DNA from: Desulfobacteraceae bacterium
GTDB taxonomy: Bacteria; Desulfobacterota; Desulfobacteria; Desulfobacterales; UBA11574
Direction of reading: 5' to 3'
Assembly: GCA_030671225.1 (NCBI GenBank)
Contig: DAOVAE010000035.1
Location: forward strand, 1-8,627
DNA: 8,627 nt
The notes under the pieces are model-generated. The model was not told the origin of the DNA, did not search any database, and saw only the letters and a program-made list of their open reading frames with translations. The translations under genes were made by a program, and so were the position numbers. Positions 1 through 6,894 of the stretch are shown here, piece after piece; within the stretch, counting starts at the first letter, position 1; the number at the start of each line of letters is the position of its first letter.

Positions 1-214
1 CTTGCCGGAAAGACAACTTGCGGCGATGAGAACCTAATTAATAAATACAGGCCTTTACTCGATTAATGTTTCTAATTGAGTTATCCCTCCACGCCGACAT
101 ATCACCAAAAAAGCTTGACTAATGCTACCACATAGTAATACCATAAAATGCCACAATGTAGTGCATGAGTCAAACGCTCTTTTTATTTTTTAAAGCGGGA
201 AAATCCTATTTACG
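1..214. other. Upstream intergenic region, no supported gene
   Basis: No convincing coding region is seen. Frame 1 is open from the window edge to TAA at 64-66 (21 residues) and frame 2 to TAA at 35-37 (12 residues). Either could be the tail of an upstream plus-strand gene, but neither carries a recognisable motif. The region is AT-rich. An imperfect palindrome lies around 122-168, with ATGC and ACAT on the left and ATGT and GCAT on the right. TTGACT at 115-120 resembles a -35 box, but no good -10 lies at the right distance, so I do not call a promoter here. Confidence 0.4.
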
Positions 215-470
215 TTTGACGGTCTCGTAAAAAGTCAGATTTTGATGGCAAAGTAAAAAGCTCCAAATTCAAGGCGCGCAAATTCCGAGGAATGAGGCGT
301 ACTTATAGTACGTTGCAGTGATTCACCCGGTTAAATAAATACTTGTTGTGTTTATCCACTCAATGAAGAAAGAAAGATTTTACCATAAGCCCATTATGGT
401 ATTATAAAAATTTAACTGGGCAGGGGATGCAGCGCAACGCAGAAGTTGGACTTTTTAAGAAGCCGTCAAA
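215..470. mobile_element. MITE-like non-coding element with terminal inverted repeats
   Basis: The ends are imperfect inverted repeats of 22 bp, 215-236 and 449-470. Each starts TTTGACGG and ends AAAAAGTC read inward, and 19 of 22 positions match. Pairing continues inward between TCCAAATTC (262-270) and GAAGTTGGA (442-450), 8 of 9, if the left arm carries a 19-nt insertion between two AAAAAG blocks. A perfect internal hairpin has arms CGTACT (298-303) and AGTACG (307-312). There is no ORF, so any movement would need a transposase supplied elsewhere. No clear target-site duplication is seen. From memory, similar TCGTAAAAAGTC-ended repeats are common between genes in Desulfobacterales, but I could not search for them. 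The element ends 28 bp before the HIT gene, so it lies in that gene's promoter region. Confidence 0.55.
326..420. repeat. Nested inverted-repeat element inside the MITE-like element
   Basis: CCCGGTTAAAT (326-336) and ATTTAACTGGG (410-420) are 11-bp inverted arms with one G-T pair, enclosing 73 bp. The interior is AT-rich, has no ORF, and contains a perfect 8-bp hairpin, TACCATAA (381-388) with TTATGGTA (394-401). The flanking sequence (GTACGTTGCAGTGA on one side, GGGATGCAGCGCAACGCAG on the other) reads as one interrupted GC-richer segment of the host element, which suggests insertion. The same arms, with one compensatory change, recur at 8420-8463, so this belongs to a small repeat family. 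Confidence 0.5.
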
Positions 471-498
471 TCGGCGATACTGATCAGGAGAATTTGTT

Positions 499-984
499 AT
501 GAAAACCATGTGGGCTCCATGGCGCATGGAATATATTCTGAACGATAAAGAGAAGGGCTGCATCTTCTGCAAGGCTCTTTCAGAGCAGGATAACCTGACC
601 CTTTACAAGGGGAAGGTGACCATGGTTGTTATGAATAAGTTCCCTTATATTAACGGCCATCTTCTGGTTGCATCGATCAAACATCTTTCCACTCTTGACC
701 AGCTCAGCAAGGGGGAAATGGGTGACCTTCTTGAGACCGTTGAACAATCTGTGGGCATATTAAAAAAAGTAATGAACCCCGATGGTTTTAATGTGGGACT
801 TAACCTCGGAAAAGTAGCAGGCGCCGGCGTTGAAGAACATCTTCATTTTCATATTGTTCCCCGCTGGTTCGGCGATACAAATGCTCTAACTGTCTTTGCC
901 GAGGTACGTGTAATCCCGGAGCATTTATTAGATACCTACAACAATTTAAAGCCATACTTTGATAATATAGACCTAACAAGCTGA
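499..984 (+). CDS. HIT (histidine triad) family nucleotide hydrolase/phosphorylase
   Basis: This 161-residue cytoplasmic protein carries the histidine-triad signature HLHFHIV at residues 114-120. By analogy with Fhit, the middle His116 would be the nucleophile that takes up the nucleotide phosphate. The N-terminal MWAPWRMEYI block and the CxxC pair (Cys21, Cys24) are typical of the bacterial HIT subgroup related to Ap4A phosphorylase, where the cysteines and a histidine usually hold zinc. The GHLLVA segment near residue 53 is also conserved in the family. Likely substrates are dinucleoside polyphosphates or nucleoside phosphoramidates; which one cannot be read from the sequence. AGGAG at 486-490 lies 8 nt before ATG 499, supporting this start over the internal Met4. 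It is first in a tight run, with lapA 18 nt downstream. Its length is normal for the family. Confidence 0.9.
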   Translation: MKTMWAPWRMEYILNDKEKGCIFCKALSEQDNLTLYKGKVTMVVMNKFPYINGHLLVASIKHLSTLDQLSKGEMGDLLETVEQSVGILKKVMNPDGFNVGLNLGKVAGAGVEEHLHFHIVPRWFGDTNALTVFAEVRVIPEHLLDTYNNLKPYFDNIDLTS

Positions 985-1002
985 AACTGAAGGAGACAAA
1001 CT

Positions 1003-1377
1003 ATGAAAAAACTTAAGATCGCTCTCTGGGTAATTATTATAGGCTTTATCGCAATTCTTTTCTTTTCCAATAAGGATTATTTTTTAGCAAAACAAGGTCT
1101 TCAAATGGATCTTTTATTTGGTGAACCTTTTCATACAGCGGAAATGCCCAATGTAATCTTTTTCCTTGTTTTTTTTCTGGCAGGGTTCCTGGTCTCCTAT
1201 TTTACCAGTCTTTCTAATCGTTTCAAATCGAAAAAAACGATCAAAAATTTAAACGCGGCAGCCACTTCCCAGCTGGAAGAAATTGCAGCATTAAAAAAAG
1301 AGGTAGAATCATTACAAGGCGGTTCTTCCGACCATAAGGCTGAACCCGGAGAAAATAATAAGGAGAGAACTGCATAA
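1003..1377 (+). CDS. LapA-domain (DUF1049-like) small inner-membrane protein
   Basis: This 124-residue protein has two predicted membrane helices, about residues 5-22 and 51-67. They are separated by a short segment rich in Leu, Met and Phe, and followed by a basic stretch (RFKSKK) and a coiled-coil-like region (about 80-105). A charged, Gly/Ser-containing tail ends the protein. The hairpin-plus-coiled-coil layout fits the lipopolysaccharide-assembly protein A (LapA/YciS) family, which in E. coli works with LapB in quality control of LPS synthesis. Sequence identity in this family is low, so the assignment rests on topology and size. AGGAG (991-995) lies 7 nt before the ATG. It sits between the HIT gene and mutS and is probably co-transcribed with both. 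No lapB partner is present in the window. Confidence 0.7.
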   Translation: MKKLKIALWVIIIGFIAILFFSNKDYFLAKQGLQMDLLFGEPFHTAEMPNVIFFLVFFLAGFLVSYFTSLSNRFKSKKTIKNLNAAATSQLEEIAALKKEVESLQGGSSDHKAEPGENNKERTA

Positions 1378-1418
1378 AGGACCTACAATTACTTCACAGT
1401 CTGTTTGTGTTTTAGCCA

Positions 1419-4046
1419 ATGAGTCTTTCGAAAACAACTCCAATGATAAAGCAGTACCTGTCTATTAAGGAAAAGTACTCTGACGCAATACTCTTTTATC
1501 GTATGGGAGATTTTTACGAAATGTTCTTTGAGGATGCCAAGCTCGCCTCCAGGCTTCTTGAGATAACTTTAACTTCAAGGAACAAGAAAGACGAATCCCC
1601 GATTCCCATGTGCGGTGTACCTCATCGGTCCGCACAGAACTATATCGCCCGTCTCATAGAACAAGGCTACAAAGTCGCAATATGTGATCAAATAGAGGAT
1701 CCTTCTCAGGCAAAAGGTTTGGTTAAACGGGATGTGGTCCGGGTCGTTACACCGGGGATGATCGTCGATAATGAGTTGCTTGATGAAAAGACGGATAATT
1801 ATGTTCTTGCTGTTGTGCATAATAATGATGCCGCCGGACTTAGCTATTTAGATATTTCAACCGGGAACTTTAGGGTGGCAGAATTTGCAAATATACATGC
1901 TGTTGTTGATGAGGTCCTCCGTATATCTCCAAGAGAAGTTCTCTTCCCTGAATCTTCAAGAAATGATTCCTTTATTTTTCCTATTCTAAAAGCACTGCCC
2001 GAAAAATCGATAACCTTTTTAGAAGACAGTGCATTTGAACATAGCAGGGCACGGGAACGGCTTATTGATCAATTCAAAACCCTTTCCCTTGAAGGATTCG
2101 GTTGCGAACATTTAAAAACCGGTGTGCGTGCGGCCGGAGCACTTCTTTTTTATGTCCGGGAAACCCAGAGACAGAAAGTAGAACATCTCACCGGCATCGA
2201 AACCTATTCACTGAGTAATTATCTTCTGGTTGATGAGTTAAGCTGTCGGAACCTTGAACTGGTCAAGAATATCCGCACAGGATCCGAACAGGGGACACTC
2301 CTGGGAATCATGGACAAAACGGTTACGGCCATGGGAGGGAGGCAGATTAAAAGGTGGGTCAAATACCCGCTTCTGGATATTCTTGAGATTAAGTCCAGAC
2401 AGGATGCTATTGAAGAAGCAAAGGAAAATATTCAGGTTCGAAAGGATATCCGGGAGATCTTAAAATCGGTTTATGATCTTGAACGTCTGGGGAGTAAAAT
2501 CGCCATGAGGCAGTCGAATGCCAGGGATCTTGACGCGCTGAAGCGTTCCATTAACAGCCTGCCTGGTATATGGTCTTTGCTTTCCCATCTAAAAGCAAAA
2601 CTTTTTACATGTAATCAGGATATAGATGGTCTGTGTGAACTGGCGGAATTGATCGAAAGGTCGATCCGCGAAGATGCTCCCCACACCATCAATGAAGGCG
2701 GTATAATTAAGAAAGGATATAACCGGCAGCTGGATGAACTAATAGCAATCAGCCGACATGGCAAAGAGTGGCTTGCCAGGCTCGAAGCCAGGGAAAAGCA
2801 GGCCACCGGAATCAATGCACTCAAAGTGCGCTATAATAAGGTTTTCGGGTATTTTATCGAGGTCCCAAAGGCACGTTCCGAAGATGCCCCCATGCATTAT
2901 GTTCGCAAACAGACCCTGGTCAATGCAGAACGGTACATCACGGATGAGTTAAAGACATTTGAATCAAAAGTATTGGGCGCCGAAGATCGAAGAGCCGTGC
3001 TCGAATATGAAATATTTAATGAAATAAAGGACGAGGTTGTAAAGAATCACACGGCCATTAAACAGATTGCCCAATTTTTAGCCGATTTGGACTGTCTGCT
3101 GAACCTTGCTGAAATAGCCGATCAAAACGACTACCACAGGCCGGAATTTAATACCCAGGACTATATTTTATTTGAAGAGGGACGGCATCCTGTGGTGGAA
3201 AAAATGATTACCGGAGAACGTTTCGTACCCAACACCATCAGGATTGACGATACTGAAAATCAGATACTCATCATAACCGGACCCAACATGGCCGGCAAAT
3301 CGACCGTTCTACGCCAGGTTGCTATTATGGTCATTATGGCCCAGATGGGCTCATTTATACCAGCCGCCAAAGCCTCAATGAGTGTTACGGACCGGATATT
3401 TACCCGGGTGGGTGCTTTGGACAACCTCTCCCAGGGACAGAGCACATTCATGGTGGAAATGCAGGAGACCGCCAATATTTTAAACAGCGCAACCCGTCAG
3501 AGCCTGGTTATTATGGATGAGATCGGGCGGGGAACGAGCACGTTCGACGGGCTCAGCATCGCGTGGGCGGTGGCGGAATACCTGCATGATTTAAAGGGGA
3601 ATGGGGTAAAAACCCTTTTTGCCACCCATTACCATGAATTGACGGAGCTTGCACTTACAAAGGCCCGGGTAAAAAACTACAACATTGCGGTTAAGGAATG
3701 GAATGACGAAATTATTTTCTTAAGAAAGCTGGCCGAAGGCGGCACCAATCGAAGTTACGGAATACAGGTTGCGCGGCTTGCAGGTATTCCTGACCGGGTT
3801 ATAAAGAGAGCAAAAAAAATTCTTTTTAATATCGAAAATGGTGAACACAGCTTGAAAAGCCCGGCGTTTATGGCCGAAGACGCAGATGTTTTAAAAAAGG
3901 GGCAGGTGCAGCTTAATCTTTTTTCCAGGCCGGATCAATTTGTCATAGAAAAGCTGCAAAAGCTTGACATTTCTAAAATGACGCCTCTGGACGCTTTAAA
4001 CTGTCTGGACGAATTAAAGGAAAAGGCAAAGACCGTTGTTATTTGA
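1419..4046 (+). CDS. mutS: DNA mismatch repair ATPase MutS
   Basis: This 875-residue full-length MutS recognises mismatches and small loops and starts methyl-independent or strand-directed repair with MutL. The N-terminal mismatch-binding domain has the Phe-x-Glu motif (Phe32, Glu34) within FYRMGDFYEMF. Connector, lever and clamp domains fill the middle. The ATPase has Walker A GPNMAGKST (621-629) and Walker B with Asp700-Glu701 followed by IGRGTSTFDG. Near the C-terminus QLNLF (831-835) matches the beta-clamp-binding motif, and the last 25 or so residues resemble the oligomerisation helices of MutS. TAG at 1413-1415 in frame limits the start to ATG 1419 or 1443; 1419 agrees with the usual N-terminus (TPMxxQYL). 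Unusually, no Shine-Dalgarno sequence precedes it. The gene overlaps the next one by 11 nt. No mutL is seen here. At 875 residues it is slightly longer than E. coli MutS. Confidence 0.98.
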   Translation: MSLSKTTPMIKQYLSIKEKYSDAILFYRMGDFYEMFFEDAKLASRLLEITLTSRNKKDESPIPMCGVPHRSAQNYIARLIEQGYKVAICDQIEDPSQAKGLVKRDVVRVVTPGMIVDNELLDEKTDNYVLAVVHNNDAAGLSYLDISTGNFRVAEFANIHAVVDEVLRISPREVLFPESSRNDSFIFPILKALPEKSITFLEDSAFEHSRARERLIDQFKTLSLEGFGCEHLKTGVRAAGALLFYVRETQRQKVEHLTGIETYSLSNYLLVDELSCRNLELVKNIRTGSEQGTLLGIMDKTVTAMGGRQIKRWVKYPLLDILEIKSRQDAIEEAKENIQVRKDIREILKSVYDLERLGSKIAMRQSNARDLDALKRSINSLPGIWSLLSHLKAKLFTCNQDIDGLCELAELIERSIREDAPHTINEGGIIKKGYNRQLDELIAISRHGKEWLARLEAREKQATGINALKVRYNKVFGYFIEVPKARSEDAPMHYVRKQTLVNAERYITDELKTFESKVLGAEDRRAVLEYEIFNEIKDEVVKNHTAIKQIAQFLADLDCLLNLAEIADQNDYHRPEFNTQDYILFEEGRHPVVEKMITGERFVPNTIRIDDTENQILIITGPNMAGKSTVLRQVAIMVIMAQMGSFIPAAKASMSVTDRIFTRVGALDNLSQGQSTFMVEMQETANILNSATRQSLVIMDEIGRGTSTFDGLSIAWAVAEYLHDLKGNGVKTLFATHYHELTELALTKARVKNYNIAVKEWNDEIIFLRKLAEGGTNRSYGIQVARLAGIPDRVIKRAKKILFNIENGEHSLKSPAFMAEDADVLKKGQVQLNLFSRPDQFVIEKLQKLDISKMTPLDALNCLDELKEKAKTVVI

Positions 4047-5730
4047 TTATAGAAAAACATTTTTATTCTGTTTGCTTGCATGCTGTATCATTTCCGTGAT
4101 TTTTCCACGGACGTCATCTGCAGCCACTGCAAAGCAAAAGTACTACCGGGCCGAGGCCTATTACAAAAAGCTGCGCCACAGTCCAACAAAACAGCAATAC
4201 AGAGATAACTGGCTTAAGTGTATCGATAAGTTTCAGGCTGTTTACCGGCATAACCCTTCAGGTCCATGGGCCGCTGCCGGGCTTTATATGTCCGGGAAGC
4301 TTTACCTGGAGCTTTACAGGCGTTCATCAAAAAAATCTGATAAAAAAGCTGCCCACGATATTTATAAGCGCATTATAAGGCGTTTTCCAAAAAGCGTATA
4401 TAAACGCAGGGCTGAAAACGCCATACGCAATCTCTTCCCAAAAGGGGTTCCTAAGATCGCGTCAAAAAAAGTGATTCGTAAACAAAGCCCTGCCAAGTCG
4501 CCGGAAGATGACATAGCAAAGGAAATAAAGAAATCGATTTATACTAAAACCCCGATTAAAAAGGATGTAAAAGGGGCTGAAAGTAGGACGGCTACGGTTA
4601 TGGGGCTCCGGTTCTGGTCCAACCCGAGCTACACCCGTGTTGTGATCGATGCGGACAGTGAAGCATCATATACGCACAAGCTTCTGAAAAAGGACACATC
4701 CATACATAAACCGCAGCGCCTGTATATCGACTTAAAAAACAGCAGACTGGGCAAAGATATTAAAAAAAATATCCCCATCAATGATAATCTGCTCAGTGAT
4801 GCGCGTGCAGGGCAATACACATCGGACCTGGTCAGGGTTGTTGTTGATATTAAATCTTTTAAAACTTACAAAATATTTTCCTTAAAGAACCCGTTCAGGA
4901 TAGTTATAGATGTCTGGGGCAGGGCGGCAAAGGCAAGTCGTCCGGTGGTAAAGAGAGATAAAAAAGGCGGCAAGATAGCACCAGGCGCTCTGGCAAAGCA
5001 GCTTGCCCTGGGAGTAAGACGGATTGTTATCGATCCGGGTCATGGGGGGCGCGATTTTGGGGCACCAGGTTATTTAAAGGGTGTTCATGAAAAAAAAGTT
5101 GTCTTGCAATTGGCAAGGCGGCTTGCCAAAAAGATCCGCGATAAATTGAACTGTGAGGTTTTCTTGACCCGCAATGGAGATCGGAACCTTACCTTAGAGG
5201 AGCGGACAGCTATAGCAAACACAAAAAATGCTGACCTTTTCATATCCATACATACCAATGCAGCAAGGGATAGAAGAGCCTTTGGCATCGAGACCTTTTT
5301 CCTTAATCTGGCCACAGATAATGATGCCATATTAGTTGCAGCCAGGGAAAATGCAACTTCAACAAAAAACATCAGTGATCTTCAGACTATTTTAAGCGAT
5401 CTTATGCAAAATGCCAAGATCAATGAATCGAGCCGCCTTGCGGTCCATGTCCAGAGATCCATGTCTAGACATCTGAAAAAGTACTACGGCAGGATAAAGA
5501 ATAAAGGCGTAAAACAGGCACCATTTTATGTTCTTCTGGGAGCCCAGATGCCTTCCATACTTATAGAAACAGCCTTTATCAGCAACTCCAGGGAATGCAA
5601 AAGAATAATCGATGCAAAGTATCAGGATCGAATGGTTGAAGCTATTGTCAACGGAATCCGGCAGTACATAAAGGAAACAAATCCAACCGCATTTTTAAAA
5701 CAAAGCCCCCAAAAGGCCTCAGGAGGTTAA
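4036..5730 (+). CDS. Secreted N-acetylmuramoyl-L-alanine amidase (helical repeat + AMIN + Amidase_3)
   Basis: This 564-residue zinc amidase is exported to the periplasm, where it would cleave the bond between MurNAc and L-Ala in peptidoglycan, as AmiC does during cell separation. A Sec-type signal peptide spans about residues 1-29 (YRK, then a hydrophobic run, then TSSA). Residues about 32-135 are helical and TPR/YbgF-like, and a basic linker follows. The AMIN domain lies at about 186-295 and should target the enzyme to the wall or outer-membrane secretin machinery. Amidase_3 covers about 328-553, with likely zinc ligands His336 (DPGHGG), Glu352 and His406 (SIHTNA) and catalytic Glu511 (LIETAFISN). 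All key residues are present. The start is TTG 4036: it is the first start codon after an in-frame stop at 4015, with AAGG at 4023-4026, and it keeps the signal peptide. It overlaps mutS by 11 nt, suggesting translational coupling. It resembles amiC, but orthology is not proven. Confidence 0.93.
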   Translation: MLFDYRKTFLFCLLACCIISVIFPRTSSAATAKQKYYRAEAYYKKLRHSPTKQQYRDNWLKCIDKFQAVYRHNPSGPWAAAGLYMSGKLYLELYRRSSKKSDKKAAHDIYKRIIRRFPKSVYKRRAENAIRNLFPKGVPKIASKKVIRKQSPAKSPEDDIAKEIKKSIYTKTPIKKDVKGAESRTATVMGLRFWSNPSYTRVVIDADSEASYTHKLLKKDTSIHKPQRLYIDLKNSRLGKDIKKNIPINDNLLSDARAGQYTSDLVRVVVDIKSFKTYKIFSLKNPFRIVIDVWGRAAKASRPVVKRDKKGGKIAPGALAKQLALGVRRIVIDPGHGGRDFGAPGYLKGVHEKKVVLQLARRLAKKIRDKLNCEVFLTRNGDRNLTLEERTAIANTKNADLFISIHTNAARDRRAFGIETFFLNLATDNDAILVAARENATSTKNISDLQTILSDLMQNAKINESSRLAVHVQRSMSRHLKKYYGRIKNKGVKQAPFYVLLGAQMPSILIETAFISNSRECKRIIDAKYQDRMVEAIVNGIRQYIKETNPTAFLKQSPQKASGG

Positions 5731-5732
5731 AT

Positions 5733-6524
5733 ATGGAATACAATAATATTATTTTAACGGTCCTGGAAGGCATTGCAACCATTACATTCAACAGGCCCGA
5801 AATTTTGAATGCATTAAGTGCGGAAGCGCTTAAAGAATTTTCACACGCCCTTGATGAGATTAATGCAGACGAGGATATCAGGGCGCTTATCCTTACAGGG
5901 GCCGGTGAAAAGTCTTTTGTTGCAGGAGTAGATATCAAGGAATTCCCCACATTTAATGCACTTAAGGCAAAATCGTTTTCCGAGACGGGCCATGTCTTGA
6001 TGAATAAGCTCCAGGAGTTGCCCATACCGGTTATTGCGGCGGTAAATGGCTTTGCTCTTGGCGGCGGATGTGAGGTTGCTCTTGCATGCGATTTTATCTA
6101 TGCTTCTGAAGATGCAATGTTCGGCCTGCCTGAAATAAATCTTGGAATTATTCCTGGCTTCGGAGGCACCCAGAGACTCCCGAGATTAGTTGGCAGGAAC
6201 ATGGCCAAAGAAATGATATTTACAGGTAAAATGATTTCTGCAGATGAGGCTGAAAGCATAGGGATGGTTAACAAGGTTTGCCCCCGGGAAAAGCTCATGG
6301 ATGAAGCTATCACCACTGCCAAAACCATTGCTTCAAAGGGCAAGGTCTCGGTTAGAGCGGCAAAACAGGCCATTGACAACGGGGTGAATGTCGATCTTAC
6401 AACGGGATGTAGAATAGAAATTGATGCTTTCGCCCTCTGCCTGGCGAGTCCCGATGCAAAGGAAGGCACATTAGCTTTTCTTGAAAAGCGCAAAGCTGAT
6501 TTTAAGGGAGGTTTAAAAGAGTAA
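5733..6524 (+). CDS. Enoyl-CoA hydratase / crotonase family protein
   Basis: This 263-residue crotonase-fold enzyme is the usual length for a short-chain enoyl-CoA hydratase. Both catalytic glutamates are present: Glu114 in GGGCEVALACD and Glu134 in GLPEINLGIIPG. The oxyanion-hole segments are SFVAGVDIKE (61-70) and FALGGG (107-112). With both acids present, hydration of trans-2-enoyl-CoA (crotonyl-CoA type) is the likely activity, as opposed to an isomerase or a decarboxylase. It would act in the cytoplasm in beta-oxidation, butyrate-type metabolism or a later step of aromatic-acid breakdown; the substrate cannot be fixed from the sequence. A perfect AGGAGG (5721-5726) lies in the last codons of the amidase gene, 6 nt before ATG 5733, and the genes are 2 nt apart, so co-transcription is very likely. 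A weak U-rich stem-loop overlaps its 3' end (about 6504-6533). Confidence 0.93.
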   Translation: MEYNNIILTVLEGIATITFNRPEILNALSAEALKEFSHALDEINADEDIRALILTGAGEKSFVAGVDIKEFPTFNALKAKSFSETGHVLMNKLQELPIPVIAAVNGFALGGGCEVALACDFIYASEDAMFGLPEINLGIIPGFGGTQRLPRLVGRNMAKEMIFTGKMISADEAESIGMVNKVCPREKLMDEAITTAKTIASKGKVSVRAAKQAIDNGVNVDLTTGCRIEIDAFALCLASPDAKEGTLAFLEKRKADFKGGLKE

Positions 6525-6534
6525 ATCTTTTTTC

Positions 6535-6563
6535 TTGACATAAATTTGTTTACCCATTATAGA
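6535..6563 (+). promoter_or_regulatory. Putative sigma70-type promoter
   Basis: A perfect -35 box TTGACA (6535-6540) is followed by a 17-nt spacer and TATAGA (6558-6563), four of six matches to the -10 consensus. It starts 10 bp after the stop of the enoyl-CoA hydratase gene and points toward paaK. The expected transcription start is near 6570, about 325 nt before the paaK start codon, and a strong terminator lies between. No other site in the window matches the consensus as well, but a promoter call from sequence alone remains a prediction. Confidence 0.5.
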
Positions 6564-6725
6564 GTCCTAAAGGCAAATATTGGTTATTTTATATAAATTT
6601 GCAGGGTTTAATAGATGAGATTTCGGTTTTTCTACTTTAGTTTTTTTAGTTTTCTGGATGACTTCTTTTTTAGGAAGTTTATCCATGGGCTGGCAATGTA
6701 GAAAATGCCGAACTCGACATAAACA

Positions 6726-6767
6726 AAAAACCATGGGTAGACGAAAAAAGCGGAACTCATGGTTTTT
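6726..6767 (+). other. Long stem-loop immediately before the terminator
   Basis: AAAAACCATG (6726-6735) pairs perfectly with CATGGTTTTT (6758-6767), and the stem extends inward by one G-U and two Watson-Crick pairs to 13 bp, leaving a 16-nt loop. It ends 1 nt before the terminator stem, giving two tandem hairpins. A second CCATGGG lies at 6683-6689 and could in principle compete for the same 3' arm, which would allow two alternative folds. The AT-rich base and T-run could also make it a weak terminator. Confidence 0.5.
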
Positions 6768-6768
6768 C

Positions 6769-6801
6769 AAAAGGCTGTGGGTTTCACCCTCAGCCTTTTT
6801 T
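6769..6801 (+). terminator. Rho-independent terminator between ech and paaK
   Basis: AAAAGGCTG (6769-6777) pairs with CAGCCTTTT (6791-6799). After one T-T mismatch, GGGT (6779-6782) pairs with ACCC (6786-6789) around a 3-nt loop. The stem has a GC-rich core and ends in a run of six T. The run of A on the left makes it potentially bidirectional. It would end transcripts from the upstream operon and from the promoter at 6535. The paaK start lies 93 nt further on, so paaK needs either read-through or its own promoter. A weak candidate is TTGGAA at 6803-6808 with TTTATC at 6826-6831. Confidence 0.85.
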
Positions 6802-6894
6802 GTTGGAAATGTGGCTGTTTTTGTATTTATCATGAACGGCTTAGACCCGTGAAAAATCCTGGCAAAACGATCTTTTCTGAAAGGAGTAGTTGGA

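Larger units (their letters stand above)
6570..6801 (+). ncRNA. Candidate small RNA or structured 5' leader upstream of paaK
   Basis: The stretch runs from the predicted start of transcription after the promoter at 6535-6563 to the intrinsic terminator at 6769-6801, about 230 nt. It contains several stem-loops: ACTTCTT (6661-6667) with AGGAAGT (6672-6678), GGCA (6692-6695) with TGCC (6706-6709), a 13-bp stem at 6726-6767, and the terminator stem. Short ORFs cross it on both strands but pass straight through the terminator and have no good ribosome site or family resemblance, so I read the region as non-coding. I compared it by eye with well-known riboswitch cores (c-di-GMP-I, TPP, glycine, SAM, THF, fluoride) and saw no match. 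It may be an independent sRNA or an attenuated leader of paaK. Confidence 0.3.

Noticed and set aside
1..66. C-terminal end of an upstream gene (frame 1 or frame 2 open from the edge)
   Set aside because: The tails are 21 and 12 residues, carry no motif, and the two frames cannot be told apart, so no CDS is called.
4036..4125. Lipoprotein signal at the LLAC segment of the amidase
   Set aside because: Leu at the -2 position and Cys-Cys inside the hydrophobic run fit a lipobox poorly; a normal cleavage site near SSA at 27-29 fits better.
5648..6025. Minus-strand ORFs opposite ech and the amidase (5648-6025, 6098-6541, 5085-5372)
   Set aside because: They are shadows of strongly supported plus-strand genes with intact catalytic motifs and have no recognisable protein features.
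6691..6709. Possible sigma54 (-24/-12) promoter, TGGCA followed by TGC
   Set aside because: The distance between the GG and GC elements is about 3 nt too long for sigma54 promoters.
6658..6852. A 64-codon plus-strand ORF with WFF and FF codons, considered as an attenuation leader peptide
   Set aside because: It reads through the terminator stem and beyond, has no Shine-Dalgarno sequence, and an aromatic-codon leader makes little sense for a catabolic gene such as paaK.
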